Below are positions 1-12,300 of a stretch of DNA of 64,000 nucleotides, one piece after another. The stretch spans positions 28,830,001 through 28,894,000 of the forward strand of contig JBANAY010000003.1 in NCBI GenBank assembly GCA_037952775.1, given 5' to 3'. Each line of letters opens with the position of its first letter. The stretch's first letter is position 1. A model generated the notes under the pieces. That model saw nothing but the letters and a program-made list of their open reading frames with translations, was not told where the DNA came from and searched no databases. This DNA is from Clonostachys chloroleuca. Its lineage: Eukaryota > Ascomycota > Sordariomycetes > Hypocreales > Bionectriaceae. The position numbers and the translations under genes were made by a program.

Positions 1-161
1 ATAGGCAGGAGATTAATCTAGATAATAATAAAGCAGTATAGTAATAGCTTAGGAGTAGGGTTAACTAGGGGGTATTAAGAGTAATACTATATATTAATAT
101 ATTTCTATCTTACTTATTAGATTAAAGGAGATTTATATATAGATAGGACTAAGATAAATAA
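1..161 (+). pseudogene. C-terminal tail of RecQ-like helicase (copy A)
   Basis: The bases match the last 160 bp of the copy B helicase frame, encoding the tail after the helicase core (ADRQEINLDNNKAV in B). Only this fragment lies in the window. It is RIP-damaged and cannot be functional alone. Confidence 0.6.
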
Positions 162-539
162 TATAATCTACTAGTATACTAAATACTTTTCCTATATTAA
201 TATAATACCTAGGCTATTATAATAATTAATTAACTTATACTAGATAGGGTCTAGGGTAGGTCGGGGTTAAACTAATCAGAGTATTATTCTAAGTAGTATA
301 ATTAGGTTATCTTATACTATATAATACGAGTTACTATTAATATATAAGTATTATAGAGTTAGTAATAATAGATATATAGATAATTATATTAATAACTATC
401 TGAAAGAGTATTCTATCTAGTAAAATAAATATATATATATACTAGAGGCTTATTAAGGCTTAGTAATAATCCTGAGTTAAGGATTATAAGGATTATTATA
501 AGATCTAAATAATCCAGTTATAGTTAGAGAGAAAAAGTA

Positions 540-1717
540 GGGTCTATATATAATAGTATATATTAGTTAAATTTATAATAGCTATTTATAATACTTCTAC
601 TCTAGCTATATAACTAGGAGTTACTAGAGCTTTACTACTAGGCTAGTATTATAGATTCTCTTTATAAAGTATATCAGATCCCTAGTAAAGGGGAGGGTCT
701 TATTATAACTATAGATATTATATACAGCTAGCTTATCCTTTTAGAAGCCCCTCTCTTTTAATATATAGACCTATAGTTTAATAACTATAGAGAGCTCTTT
801 AGAGAATATAATAAATTAGGATAAACTAAGCAGAAGAAAGTTTAGAAGCTCTTTAATATAACCAGAAATTAAAACTAAGCTAAGGATCTCGAGCTTATAA
901 TATATACTAATAGTATTAAACTTAGGGACCCTAAGTATAATATAATATATAGACTATTCGAGGTCGCCTGCTAAATTAACTACTCTTATCTCCCTAATAC
1001 TTATTCCTCCTGGGACTCAGAAAAGGGTATAATTAAGATCTATATAATATAGAGTATTATACAGGGTAAGGAGATAATAAGTATATATATTAGAAACCTT
1101 AGTAAATATACTAATTACTAGTAATACCTATTATATATCTTCAAATTTATCTACTAGTACTGTCTATATATACTCCTAGAAAAAGATTAAGAAGTAAGTA
1201 ATCTCTATATCTATAAGATTAACTATCTATACTAGCGAGAAGTATTAATACTTAATTAGATCCAGGAGTTACTCTAGTTATATACCCAGGAGTCTATTAT
1301 TAACTAGTAACTAGTTAAAGCTTATAAAAGTATATAGTAGCTTATAAGATACTCTGATTACAGAACTAGAGCTTATATCTTTACCAAGCGGGGAGTAAAG
1401 CTCTATACTAAGATTAAGGGTTTTAATAGTATAAATATAGTTAAATAGTAAAAGCAGGTAATAGATTATAGAGATAAGGATAAGGAGATACTAGAAGATA
1501 GAAAGGAGTTTAAAAAGCAGCTCTTTAGGGAGCTGGAAGTAAAGGAGAATATTAATAGCTAGAGAGACTAGTTTTAGAAGATTATTAAGGGCTATCTATA
1601 TTATTTTATATTAAGGGAGATTTTAAGCAAAGGAGAATATTAATAGCTAGGGAGACTAGTTTTAGAAGATTATTAAAAGCTATCTGTACTATTTTATATT
1701 AAGGGGGATTTTAAGTA
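540..1717 (+). pseudogene. P2 pseudogene (copy A), unrecognised protein
   Basis: This is the same gene as at 14290-15466, with more TAG/TAA codons in place of Gln. The coding trace is recognised by alignment with copies B, C and D: a conserved stretch around GLITTTDITYSQLILSEAP, then a basic Lys/Gln segment and a long Tyr/Ile-rich region. I do not recognise the family; no recombinase, protease or nuclease signature is evident. Its 3' end runs into an 88-bp tandem duplication and is convergent with P3. Confidence 0.5.
1541..1717 (+). repeat. 88-bp tandem duplication, two units (copy A)
   Basis: Two near-identical units begin at 1542 and 1629, each starting AAGGAGAATATTAATAGCTA. They cover the C-terminal end of P2. 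Copies B and C also have two units, copy D has three. Confidence 0.85.
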
Positions 1718-1720
1718 AAT

Positions 1721-3482
1721 TTAACTTCTCTTAACCCTTATTATATAGCTATCTATTAGTATATCTGCTCTTATCCAGCTAGGTATCTACTATTAGTATA
1801 GGATCCGAAGCCCTATAGCTATCAGATATAGGGGTACCCTGTATATAGTTCTAGGGTCTATAAGCTACTAGATAATTAGGGTAATTAATATAATAGCCCG
1901 CTTGCTTATCCCTTATAGGCAGCTGAGTAAGAATAGTAGTATTAATATAATAACCTATATATTGCTTATCTCCGGGCCGAACAGTATACTAATATTACTA
2001 AGCTCGTCTAGGGGTAATATAAGCTGAACATCCTGCCTCAGTAATACTACCCTCCCTTATACTGAGATAGTAAGGTCTAGCAGGGTCTTATAGGCAGTAT
2101 AGTAGGTATTATATATACCTATATATTATATTATATCCTCCAGTTACTAGATAGTACTATCTACCTCCTATAGGTATAAGTCCAGGAGGGATTCTGCCTC
2201 CTTATATATATCCTTATATATATCTAGTATATATACCCTGCCTGGGAATTAACTGCCCTTAGGTACCAGCTTAGGTACTAGGTAGCTGCTATACTATAAC
2301 TGGAGTAGTATATCCTTCCGGATAAAGCCTATAGTATAGGCAGCCTCTAGTATTAGGCCCGAGATATATATAACTAGCCCTATTAGTAAGATAATATCTA
2401 GCCTTAGTATATCTGCCTGCTGCCCGAGGACCCCCTTGATAGATATAGTATAGTCCTTGTTATATATCCTTATAGTATTAGTCTTTAGTAACTTAATATA
2501 CTTATATAATATATCTGTATAGCTGTCTGCTGCCTAGAGCAGCTTGCTGAGGTAGCTCGCCCTTAGCTCTATCCTCAGCCTGTATATAATAAGCTCTTTC
2601 TGGATTATATACTTACTATAGTAGGCGGATAGTTCTATCTGGAAGGCTATAGACTAATACTACCCTTCCAGGGGTATCCCGGCTATATTGTGCAGTAGTG
2701 CTTTATAATCCCCTGCTCCCGGGCCTGGGTTTACTATTAGACCAGCCTATCCTCCTGCTCCTACTCCTGGACCTTGACCTGCCTGTATACCCTCTCCCTC
2801 TAGTACTCCTACTTCTGCTCCTGCTCTCTGACCTGCCTAGCCTGCCTGGCCTCCCTCTCCTTCTAGTGCTCCTGCTCCTACTCCCTGATCTGCCTGGTCT
2901 GCTAGCCCTGCTCTCTAAACTCCCTTACTTGCTCCCTTACCTGCTCCCTAACCTGCTCCCTTACCTGCTCCCTAACCTACTCCCTTACCTGCTCCTGCTC
3001 CTGCTCCTGCTCTCTAACCTGCCTAGCCTATCTGTACTACCTGGCTTTCCCCCCCCGGGGGGTATCCTATCTAAAGCAGGTTATTCAGATTAAAACTCTA
3101 TCTCAGGATCCGCTACCTTCGATAATTATATACTCCCGGTAATATATTGTCTGAGTTATATATATAAGGCGAAGACTCCTACTTATTACTGCCTACTAGC
3201 TTATACTGCTTAGTGAAATAGGAATAGGGCCTGACCTGCTGGTCTATAATATCCTATATCTCTATATCCTCAGTATCCAGGCTATTACTCTCAGCCTCGT
3301 TCTCGCCCTCCGGGACAGGCGGTATAGGCAGGCGGTAGCTCCCCTCTGCCTGATCCGGGGGAGGTATTAGTATAAGAGGGCTGGGGCTATAGGGCGCTCT
3401 ACCTCCTGTTAATAGCCAGCCCTGCCTAGGAGATCTCAGAGTAGCTGGATTAATACAGGTTGAGTATCTGAGCTTATTAGTT
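1721..3482 (-). pseudogene. P3 pseudogene (copy A), Gly/Ala-rich protein
   Basis: This is the antisense-strand gene, best read in copy C (31588-33330). Here the Gly/Ala/Glu repeat (about 2740-3060 on the reverse strand) survives, including the C6G8 run, but most Gln codons are stops. The leucine-proline-rich frame on the + strand at 2698-3093 is only its reverse complement. Confidence 0.5.
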
Positions 3483-5109
3483 TAATCTGTATATTATTAT
3501 TATACCTTACTCAGCCTCGGCCTATAGTATAAACAGGTATTATTATATATATAATAGTATAATACTTATAGAATACTTATAGAATACTATATTATTAATA
3601 ATTAATAGCTATACTATACTTCAGTAGTATATATATAAGGATAGGATAGATCTTATAGGAGGACTTAAGGAATATATAGCTTAATTTATAGTTCTCCTCT
3701 ATAAGGGGTTAGAGATAGGCAGATAAAGGAAGTATATATACAGTAGATAGAATAGTTTATATTCTGTCCCGACCTATCCTATATATAAGGATATTATAAA
3801 GGGAGGGGAGGGTAGTCTCTAGTATATAATAGTTAGTAGGATTAGAACTCTATCCTATATATAATACTAGCTAACTATATAGGGAAGCAGGAGTAGTACT
3901 ACTACTAGTAATAAATAGAGAGTATTTATAGAGAGAAGAGTATACTAGGGTAGAAGGAGATAAACTAACTTAGCTACAGGATAAGAGAGGGATAATCCTA
4001 GGATAAAGATATACTATACAGGGAATAACTATATAGTTATATCCTCCTTATAACCCCTTAGCTATTTAAGTTTAGAGTCTGCTCCTAAAGTTAATAGATA
4101 GAGAGGCTTATCTTTACTAATAGCCTTTATAATATATTTAGACTAGATAACCTACTAGAACTACTAATAATATTATATTTAATAGATAGAAGTATTAAGG
4201 ATAAAAGGGAGGAGGGGCAGGTAAGTATAGAAATAAGAAGTAACTACTAAGTATTAGTAATTTTACCTAATAATAGACTATATAACTTAAAACTATTAGT
4301 AGATATCTATCTATATCTAGAGACTCCCTAGCTACTAAATATATAATACAGGAGAATATAACCCCAGGGTAGATAGTATTAGAAAGTAGGGTAAGAAATA
4401 ACCAGACGAATAGTAGAAAAGGGTAACTATAGGAAGCCTATAGCTAACTATAGTCTAATATAAATAAATATATAACCAGAATAAGATAAACAGTAATTAT
4501 AAATTAATTTAGTTATATATACTATCTGAGATCTACTCTATTAGAATTAATATATATCTATAATAAAATACTGCTACTATATATATATATAAATAATCCT
4601 ATAACTATATATAACTCCTACTATTAAATACTAAATAAATAAGTAAAAAGTAAGTATATAGACTATATCTTAATAAGGCCTTAGCTACTTATACCTTATA
4701 AATCAGGCTGCTAAAGGCGGTAAGTAATTCTGCCAGCAGGTAATCTACTTTATTAGTATATTGTGCTAAAAACCCTAACTATAAAACCTATCTATAATTT
4801 TATTACTTAGTATATACTAAACCTCTTATTATATAACTTCTGAACTACTATAGCCCTCCTGCCTATTAAAAATATAATAGTAAGTTATAAATTAATTATA
4901 TTAGCTATATATATACTTTTCTTATAATTTCCTAATATTACAGATAAGAAAACACTAATTTTGTACTTTTTCATAGGTTTCAGCTTAGTATACTAAATAT
5001 AACTAAGTAGATCAGGCGGATCAGGTCTTATTAAGATCCTGCGCTCTACTTATACTTCCCTATAGTACTACTAATACTTATTATTAATAGCTGCTGAAGA
5101 TATAATATT
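3483..5109. other. Spacer between P3 and the SNF2-like gene (copy A)
   Basis: No coding trace. This stretch is the bidirectional upstream region of the divergent P3 (-) and SNF2-like (+) genes. It contains short direct repeats around 3555-3600 (TATAGAATACTTATAGAATA), a purine-rich tract at about 4206-4218 where the other copies have a long G run, and the 371-bp palindromic element at 4667-5037. Confidence 0.6.
4667..5037. mobile_element. 371-bp MITE-like element, TATCTCGATAAGGCC family (copy A)
   Basis: The termini ATCTTAATAAGGCCT and its near reverse complement lie 371 bp apart, exactly as in copies B, C and D. There is no coding capacity inside. It belongs to the same terminal-repeat family as the short hairpins, as an internally longer member. 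RIP has eroded the arms here; they are perfect in copy C. Confidence 0.65.
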
Positions 5110-5942
5110 CTATAACTATTATACTGCCTAAAAAGGGAAAGGTAAGAACTGTACCTGCAGAACTATAGATAATATATAAATATATATATAAGTCTTTAAA
5201 ATCTAATAATAATAATAGTACAGCTAAGTACCCTAAGAATATTAATAATACAGAGTAGTAAGATAAACCTATAACTAATACTCTACTAGCTAATATATAA
5301 CTACTGCCCGAAGGACTATCTATACCCCCTCCAGTACCCCTAGCTAATAGTATTATAATACTAGCCTATAATAATAAAAGCCTACTAGGCTTACTATAGG
5401 ATAATACTAGCTAAGTACTTAATAGACTCAGTATTTAAGATAATAATACTCTACTATTAATACCTACTAAACTGAAAATACTTCTTCTATTAGGTAAAGT
5501 ACTAAGATAAGTAAAAGCTAAAGCTACTAAGACCTTAAAAAGAAGCCTGATATCTATAAAAATATTAAAGATTATTAAAATAGGAGAAGGTAAAAGCTCT
5601 TTTAAATATAGTAATCTGGATAGAGTACTACTTAACTAGATACCTAGTTATCCAGTACTATTATAGATCAGAACTAACTATATATTTAAGGTACTACTAG
5701 GTATTAAGGATATCCTATTAGAAAACTTAATAGAAGTCTTCTATAAATAGCAGAAGGTTAGATATCTAGAGGAGCTTAAGATTATATATATATAGAAAGC
5801 AGAGGCTATATACCCTAATCTTATTACCTGCTATACCCAGTTCAAAAGCTTACTAGCTTTTTAGAGCTATATTTAAACAGTTAGTATATACTATTTCTAT
5901 TTCTCCTATTCTTTACTAAGGCTGGCTATAGCAGTAAGACTG

Positions 5943-5995
5943 TATCTTAATAAGGCTTTACTTAAACCCTAGCTAGATTAGGCCTTATTAAGATA
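5943..5995. mobile_element. 53-bp hairpin element (copy A)
   Basis: Termini TATCTTAATAAGG and CCTTATTAAGATA, inside the SNF2-like frame. Same site as 19678-19730. Confidence 0.7.
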
Positions 5996-7339
5996 TCTGC
6001 TATACCCCCTCCTATCCCTTACTATTAAGGTTAAGATAATAGATTAAGACTAATATATTTTATTAGGAGTTAGTATTTTTTAACTAGTCTTTAAGGCCCT
6101 TATCTGTAATTATAATAATAAAAATATTCTGAAGATACTAGAGGAGGGGGGTTAATATATATAGGATATAAATACCCCCCTTCAGACTCTAAAGCTTTAA
6201 AGAGTTTAATTAAAGATAGATATAATACTCTCATACTAATATATAAGACTTTAAAATTTAAGTATATTAAATCTGGTTATATTATAAAGGAGTTATCTAA
6301 TTACCCAGAATAGGTAAGCTTAATTTTAACTATTATTAAGTATCTTAAGACTCTAATATTTATTATTATTATAAACTTATAACTCTAATTAGCTAATACC
6401 CCTGAGAAGGATAAGATTAATTCTATAATAACTATTACTATAAATATAGTATAGCTAATAATATTTAGTTTAAGTAATATATAAGTAGGCCAAGCTATCC
6501 TTATATAACCTATTAATCCGAGATAGCTACTAAAGTACCCTAAGGGTATAAATAATACTATATTCGGAGATTACTTATTTAATAACTTTTATAGGGCTAT
6601 TATATTATTTCTATATATTATCTATAACCGGAAGAGTACTACTAATAAACTTACTAATAGGCCTAGGCAGGATATAAAGCTGGGCGAGCTCCAGTATATA
6701 CTAGTAATAGTCTGTAAAGAGGTAGTTATAGAGAATACTAAGAAGAGTACCTTAAGCCTAGTATTTAAGTCTAGGTAAAAGTACTCTTCTGTATATACCT
6801 AACTAGTATAAGGTTATAAGGTACCTAGTAATACTAGCGCTAGCTATACTGAGGATAACTAGATTAATTTCTATATTATAGTTCTTAAAATATCTAGTTT
6901 ATACTTTCCTACCTATTTATAGAATAAGTTCTTCTCTCAGAGGGGTATAGACCCCTAGGAACCCCTCTACCCTAATAAGTATATATATATTAAGGTATAT
7001 ACTAATCTAATTAACCTGTAGATAGATAATAAGTATCTGTTCTTTACTACTGAATTCAATAATATCTATACACCTAATATTAATAAATATATTAAGCAGT
7101 CAGTTATTAGTAAGTATTATAAGAAGGCTAAAGAGACTATACCTCCCGGTTAATAGGATAATATATTACTATAAACCAGATACTAATTTATACTTAATAA
7201 GTTCTTTAATAGGTTGACTATAAGGAAAGGCCTCTCTCTTCGGGATATCTACAGATATATTAGCCTTAATAAGAAAACTATAATATAGAGTAATTATTCT
7301 AATATCCAGCTCTGACCTAATTAAATCCTCAGTAAGTTA

Positions 7340-7389
7340 GATCTCGATAAGGCCTTATTTAACTCTTTAACTAAGGCCTTATTAAGATA
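7340..7389. mobile_element. 50-bp hairpin element (copy A)
   Basis: Left arm ATCTCGATAAGGCCTT is undamaged; right arm AAGGCCTTATTAAGAT. Same site as 21076-21124, just upstream of the Walker A-like motif. Confidence 0.7.
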
Positions 7390-8033
7390 TCCCCCTGATA
7401 CTGCTTATACTATACTTTACTAACTTATAAAAATAGATATTACCTGAATTAAGGAGGACAGAGAAGAAGGAGTATATCTTACTATTATTAGCAGTAAAAT
7501 AGGCTTAGGAAAAAGCCCTGTCTTAAGCAGTATAATTAAGACTTATTATTACTAAAGTATTCGTAAGAACATATATAAAGAGTATATCTACCTACTTAAT
7601 ATACTTAAGGAATAAGATCCTGCTAAGGCTATACCTTTTAATAAAAAACTATCTAATCTCAGCCAGAGGTAAATCTATAACTTAATTAAGAATATCTATA
7701 ACCTCTGCCAGAAGGATATAGATAGAAACCTACTATTCCTAATAATATAATAAAAGTCTAATCTTAGATTTAAATAACTAAAGCTATTACTTATTTAAGT
7801 ACTAATAAGTATATATCCCAGACTCTATTATAATATTCAAAAGTTTAATCCTAATCTAATTATCTATATATACTTTTTAATAAAAGCAGACTTCCCTATA
7901 CAGGGAGTATAAGTATTTAATAAGAATAAATAGATAGCCTTCCTTAAGAGAGCAGTAGCTGATCTATATAATAAAGAAGTAAGTTTATATTCTACTATTC
8001 TATACTAGCTATAGCTATATTAGAAACTCTAGG

Positions 8034-8086
8034 TATCTTAATAAGGCCTTACTCGAACCCCAGCTGGATTAGGCCTTATTAAGATA
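8034..8086. mobile_element. 53-bp hairpin element (copy A)
   Basis: Arms TATCTTAATAAGGCC and GGCCTTATTAAGATA. Same site as 21769-21821; closely related in its loop (ACCCCAGCTGGAT) to the hairpin at 5943. Confidence 0.7.
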
Positions 8087-8982
8087 CCTACTATACCCTC
8101 TATACCTTTATAGTTCTATCTCTATTTAGTAGATAATAAAGCTAATAAGCTTTTTATAGATAGTAAAGATAATTATTCTTATAATATATACTACCTTTTA
8201 TTAGTAAATATTTAAGTATTAGGAATTATATATTAAATTCCAAGATACTTTACAGGCTAGGGATTACCTAGTATAAGTAGTAATAGCTAAAGACGAGGAA
8301 GAGCAAGATAATACTATAAGATAGTTACAGTAAGTACAGTAAGTATATAAGAGTCTCCTGAAGATTAACTCTAACTATATTAATCTAACTGAATATAGAA
8401 AGGCCTATACCCTAAAGGAGGCTAATATAATCCTAGTTTAATATTTCTATAAGATCCCGGAAGTAGAGAATACTAAGTAGAATTTCCTTATACTTAATAA
8501 GGCTCAGATAGTATATAATATTAATAGTAATACTATATCCTGCTTTAAACATATTAATTATAAGTATATTATCTAGATAACTAGTACTATCCTTTATTTA
8601 TCCTCTTATAATCTGAGGGCCCCTTTGCAACTGGTCTAGGGTATTCTTAGTATACAGGGTATTAGCTATAATAATCTAGACCTTAGCTAATTAGAAGGAA
8701 TATTTAATCCCCAGTATAATCCTAATAAGATAATAAATAAGTTTAGTAGTATTAAGGTAAAGGGAATTTTTACAGAGGAGATTATAAATACTAACCTAGT
8801 ACTACTACTACTACTTTATATATACTCTAAGAGCTTATAGCTAGTCTAGCTACTTAACCTACTCCTGTATACTAAAATAGGGGAAGCTATATACTAGTCT
8901 ATTAACTTTTTATTAAACTTTATCCGAGTTATAATAGAGGTATTTAAAGTATACAGAACCTCTAGTACAGCAGTAGCTCTAT

Positions 8983-9321
8983 TAGTAATTCCACGATAGT
9001 TCCTAGTAGGATCCGTTGAAATTTAGTAGGAGAATTTTTATACTACTAAAAGGTAGGGGGTAGGATCTATTGCTAAGGATCTATTAATCTATTAATTAGA
9101 AATTTAGATTACCCTACAAAAAATATCTATTTACCCAGTATTTAACTGATATTTCTGATATTCCTACTAGGAATATTATTTACCCGATATCTCGGTAAGG
9201 CCTTAACTAAAAGCCTAGTTAAACCAGGCCTTATTAAGATCCTTACCTATACTATCTACTGCCTTTAAAACCTGCTCTATTAATATATTTAACCTTAATA
9301 CTATATAATCTATAGTATTAT
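8983..9321 (+). other. 5' terminal region of the unit (copy B)
   Basis: About 340 bp without a coding trace precede the helicase frame. The first 45 bases contain an imperfect palindrome around TTCCTAGTAGGATCC, and one short hairpin element lies at 9188-9240. Copies C and D share the sequence closely, so it probably holds the unit's terminus and the helicase promoter. No promoter motif can be defined. Confidence 0.5.
9188..9240. mobile_element. 53-bp hairpin element upstream of the helicase (copy B)
   Basis: Arms TATCTCGGTAAGGCCTTA and GGCCTTATTAAGAT enclose a loop with its own small inverted repeat (AAGCCTAGTT). Same site as 39559 and 56751. Confidence 0.7.
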
Positions 9322-12300
9322 ACTGAATATAATAGAGCTATTTATCTATCTTATATAATATTTATTTATTATCTGCAAGCAGTACTAATATACTTATATT
9401 AGTAAAGAGGTGGAATCTCACCTCCGAGCTCAATATCTATTATTTATATTAACCCAGAGAAAGGAAATTAAGATAGCTATATAAGCTATCAATGGACTTA
9501 TTCAGGATCAAGAGGAACTACGCTGCTATCTACTACTAATATATATTGCAGAGCCAGTACTATATATCTCTCCGCCTATAACTGATAGCCTATAATACCA
9601 GATGTATCAGTATATTGCCCGTACAGAGCGAGGGATATATACCTATCTATAGAAGGAGTATAATTAGAATAGCAGCTAGCAGAAGGGTAGTAATATTAGG
9701 AAGAAAGTAGCAGAGGCTTACAATTAGCTGTAGATAAGCAGTATATATTATTAGCAGTTCTTTCCTCAAAGGGCTGGAAGCAGCTGGTTCCGAGTTAATA
9801 CAGCTAGAGAGACTGCTAGTCCCGTTAATAATCTATAGTCTAAGTCAGCTATAGAAAGAGTACAGGAGCTCTTCAAGGAGGAAGCAGCTAAGGAGGTACA
9901 AGAGATACAGATAATAATTTAAGTTAGGGATAACCGGCTTGAATCCAATAGATAGCTTAAGTTTATTAGCTGGGCAATATATCTACAGGGGCTATCTATT
10001 ACTAAGCTCTACAGTATAAGACAGGATATCCAGGAGGAGGAGATAGTACTGCAGTTAGTATGGAAAGTAATAGAGTATATACTCAACCAGGTACAGGCAA
10101 CTGCAACAGCCGCTAAGGTAGGTAAGGCTATATTATTCGAGGTAGCCCGAACCGCCCTAGAAGGGAAGCTGAATCAGCTATTTAATAGTAGAATAGAGGA
10201 GGATATATAGAAGCAGTATAGCAGTATATTCCAACAGCTACTGTATATTATATATCGTACAGATAAGATAGCTAATAATAAGCAACCGCCCTTTATCTTC
10301 ACACCAGTACAAGGCAATTATTAGGATTAATTTATAGAGGCTATATCTAGCGAGTCCAGGCAGTAGGGTAATCAACCCAGCCAGAATAAATAGGATCTAT
10401 ACCTTACTATAATAATTAGCTGGTTCGATTATATACTGAAGGGAGATATATACCAAAATATACTAGTAAGCAGCTTAGCTATTATAGGTATCCAGGAAGA
10501 TAGAGGGTGGGAATCCATACTTAACTATATATAGATCTACTCAGCCGTTATTAAGGTAGTACAGATACTTATACTATACCAGTTATACTGTAAGCAGGAG
10601 GCATAGATAATCCAGTACTTATAGGTATTAGATACAGATAATACATATAAGAAGGCAGAGAGCGTATTCCGTATACTGCGCTCCAAGATAACACAGTTTA
10701 TAGTACAGGTACACAGGGGGCCTACAGCCGAACCAATACCACTAGACTGGATATTCGAGGTACAAGTATACAGGATAAATATCTGATATAATACACCGGG
10801 CAGTAGCAGTATTAAGTGGTTAGATAACCGTATAAGCTACCAGATAATCCAGTTCCAGGTACCGCAGCTGGCAGAGATACTACACACACTCATACAAGAG
10901 GCGGAGAAGCTGCTCAGGGCACTTACGCTAAACCTAACAGGCACAGTAGACAGACTCCCCAAGATCAGGTAGGAGCAGATCGAGGATAACCAGCGGAACA
11001 ATATAACTAGGTACTTATTCCTGCAGGACCAGTATAATATATAGCTGCAGGCAGGGGATAGCTAGGTATTCAAACAGCTCATACAGTCTATACCACTCCA
11101 GAAGATATAGATCAGTATAAGTACTAATAATAAAGAGCACCCACTCAAACAGAGCACTATTTACTAGTATACTAATATACTACTACAGTTCCAGGAGTAG
11201 ATATTCTTACTAATATATATACTGTTAATACCGGTGCATACAACGGAGATTAGTAGGGTACGGATATAGAATATAGCTAATAGCAGGCTCCGCAATATCT
11301 TCTGCAGCCAGGGTATAGTATTCTTCGTAACAGCATACCATAAGAACATCCGAATTAGTAGTTATAGCAAGGTAATCTACCGCTATCTACCACATACAGT
11401 TAGTTCTCTGCTGGTATAGTATATATAGTTAGTTCTACTGTTCTAGCGGAAGGTACAGGGTATTATTAGGTATTATAGCAGTAGACCTAGCATATTTCTC
11501 TAGGCGGATAAGGTAATTAAGGCAGCTAATCCGGATAGATCCATACAGACAGCACCAGAGCCCGAGTCAGTATAGTCATCGGATTATATACAACAGATTC
11601 TCCAGCAGTATAGCAAACAGTATATAGGGGCCAAGCTCACTATTATCAGCTAGCAGTATATCGCTATTACTATTACTAACCGCTATCTAAATAAGGCTTT
11701 CTGTACAGAAGAGGATACTGGAATATTAGAGGATAAGAAGGAGGATAATATTAATAGGGCTGTATTAGATAATATACTGGACCTCCAGGCAGGGCATAGG
11801 AGCTATATTACCAGTGTAATATATATATAAGAGCTCCAGCAGCCGACATTCGGAACAGCACAGCAGCAGATCAGGTTCAAGCAGGCCAGCCAGCGGTAGT
11901 ATCGCTTAATAGGGTTCAATATATACAAAAGAAGATAGGTAGTAGCCAGAGGGGTAAAGCGGATACTGGAGGCAGCAGAGCTACAGTATAAGAACAGTTA
12001 GTACCAGCGCTTCCACCGGCTACAGCAGGTATCTATATACAGGCAGCTCCAGGCAATACTAGGGCCAGATACAGTATTCCGGGGCCAGTAGGAGAAGGTA
12101 GTCCAAATAATTATAGCAGGGGCCAGCCCAGTAGTATATATTATAAGTACAGGCAGGGGTAAGAGCTTAATATTTATACTGCCGGTATACTGCTCCCCGG
12201 ACGGGGTAACAGTAGTTATTATACCGCTTATTATACTACGTACAGATATATACGAGAGGTATGAGGAAGCCGGGATCTCGATATATATATAACAGAGCCA

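Larger units (their letters stand above)
5110..8980 (+). pseudogene. SNF2-like ATPase pseudogene, 3' truncated (copy A)
   Basis: This is a degenerate copy of the gene described at 18840-24546. The Walker A-like IGLGKS is intact (about 7500-7515) and motif II reads NKAQ (about 8497). The frame switch at G GGG GGT (6146-6152) is present. The gene stops at about 8980 where copy B begins, so the C-terminal helicase lobe (motifs V and VI) is missing. Three short hairpin elements lie inside the frame. Confidence 0.6.
1..8982 (+). repeat. Copy A of the 17.2-kb unit (partial, both ends missing)
   Basis: Position 1 corresponds to about 13749 in copy B, so the window opens inside the last codons of the RecQ-like gene. 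The copy then runs through P2, P3, the spacer and the first two thirds of the SNF2-like gene. At about 8980 homology to copy B (22715) stops and the 5' terminus of copy B follows directly. It is the most RIP-damaged of the four large copies: many CA and CG dinucleotides still present in B are TA here. The truncation shows either that B landed inside A's SNF2-like gene or that recombination deleted the rest. Confidence 0.9.

Noticed and set aside
2698..3093. Leucine/proline-rich open frames (also 16478-16945 and the reverse frame 31835-32248)
   Set aside because: They are the reverse complement of the Gly/Ala/Glu repeat of P3; the opposite frame has flanking coding sequence shared by all copies, these do not.
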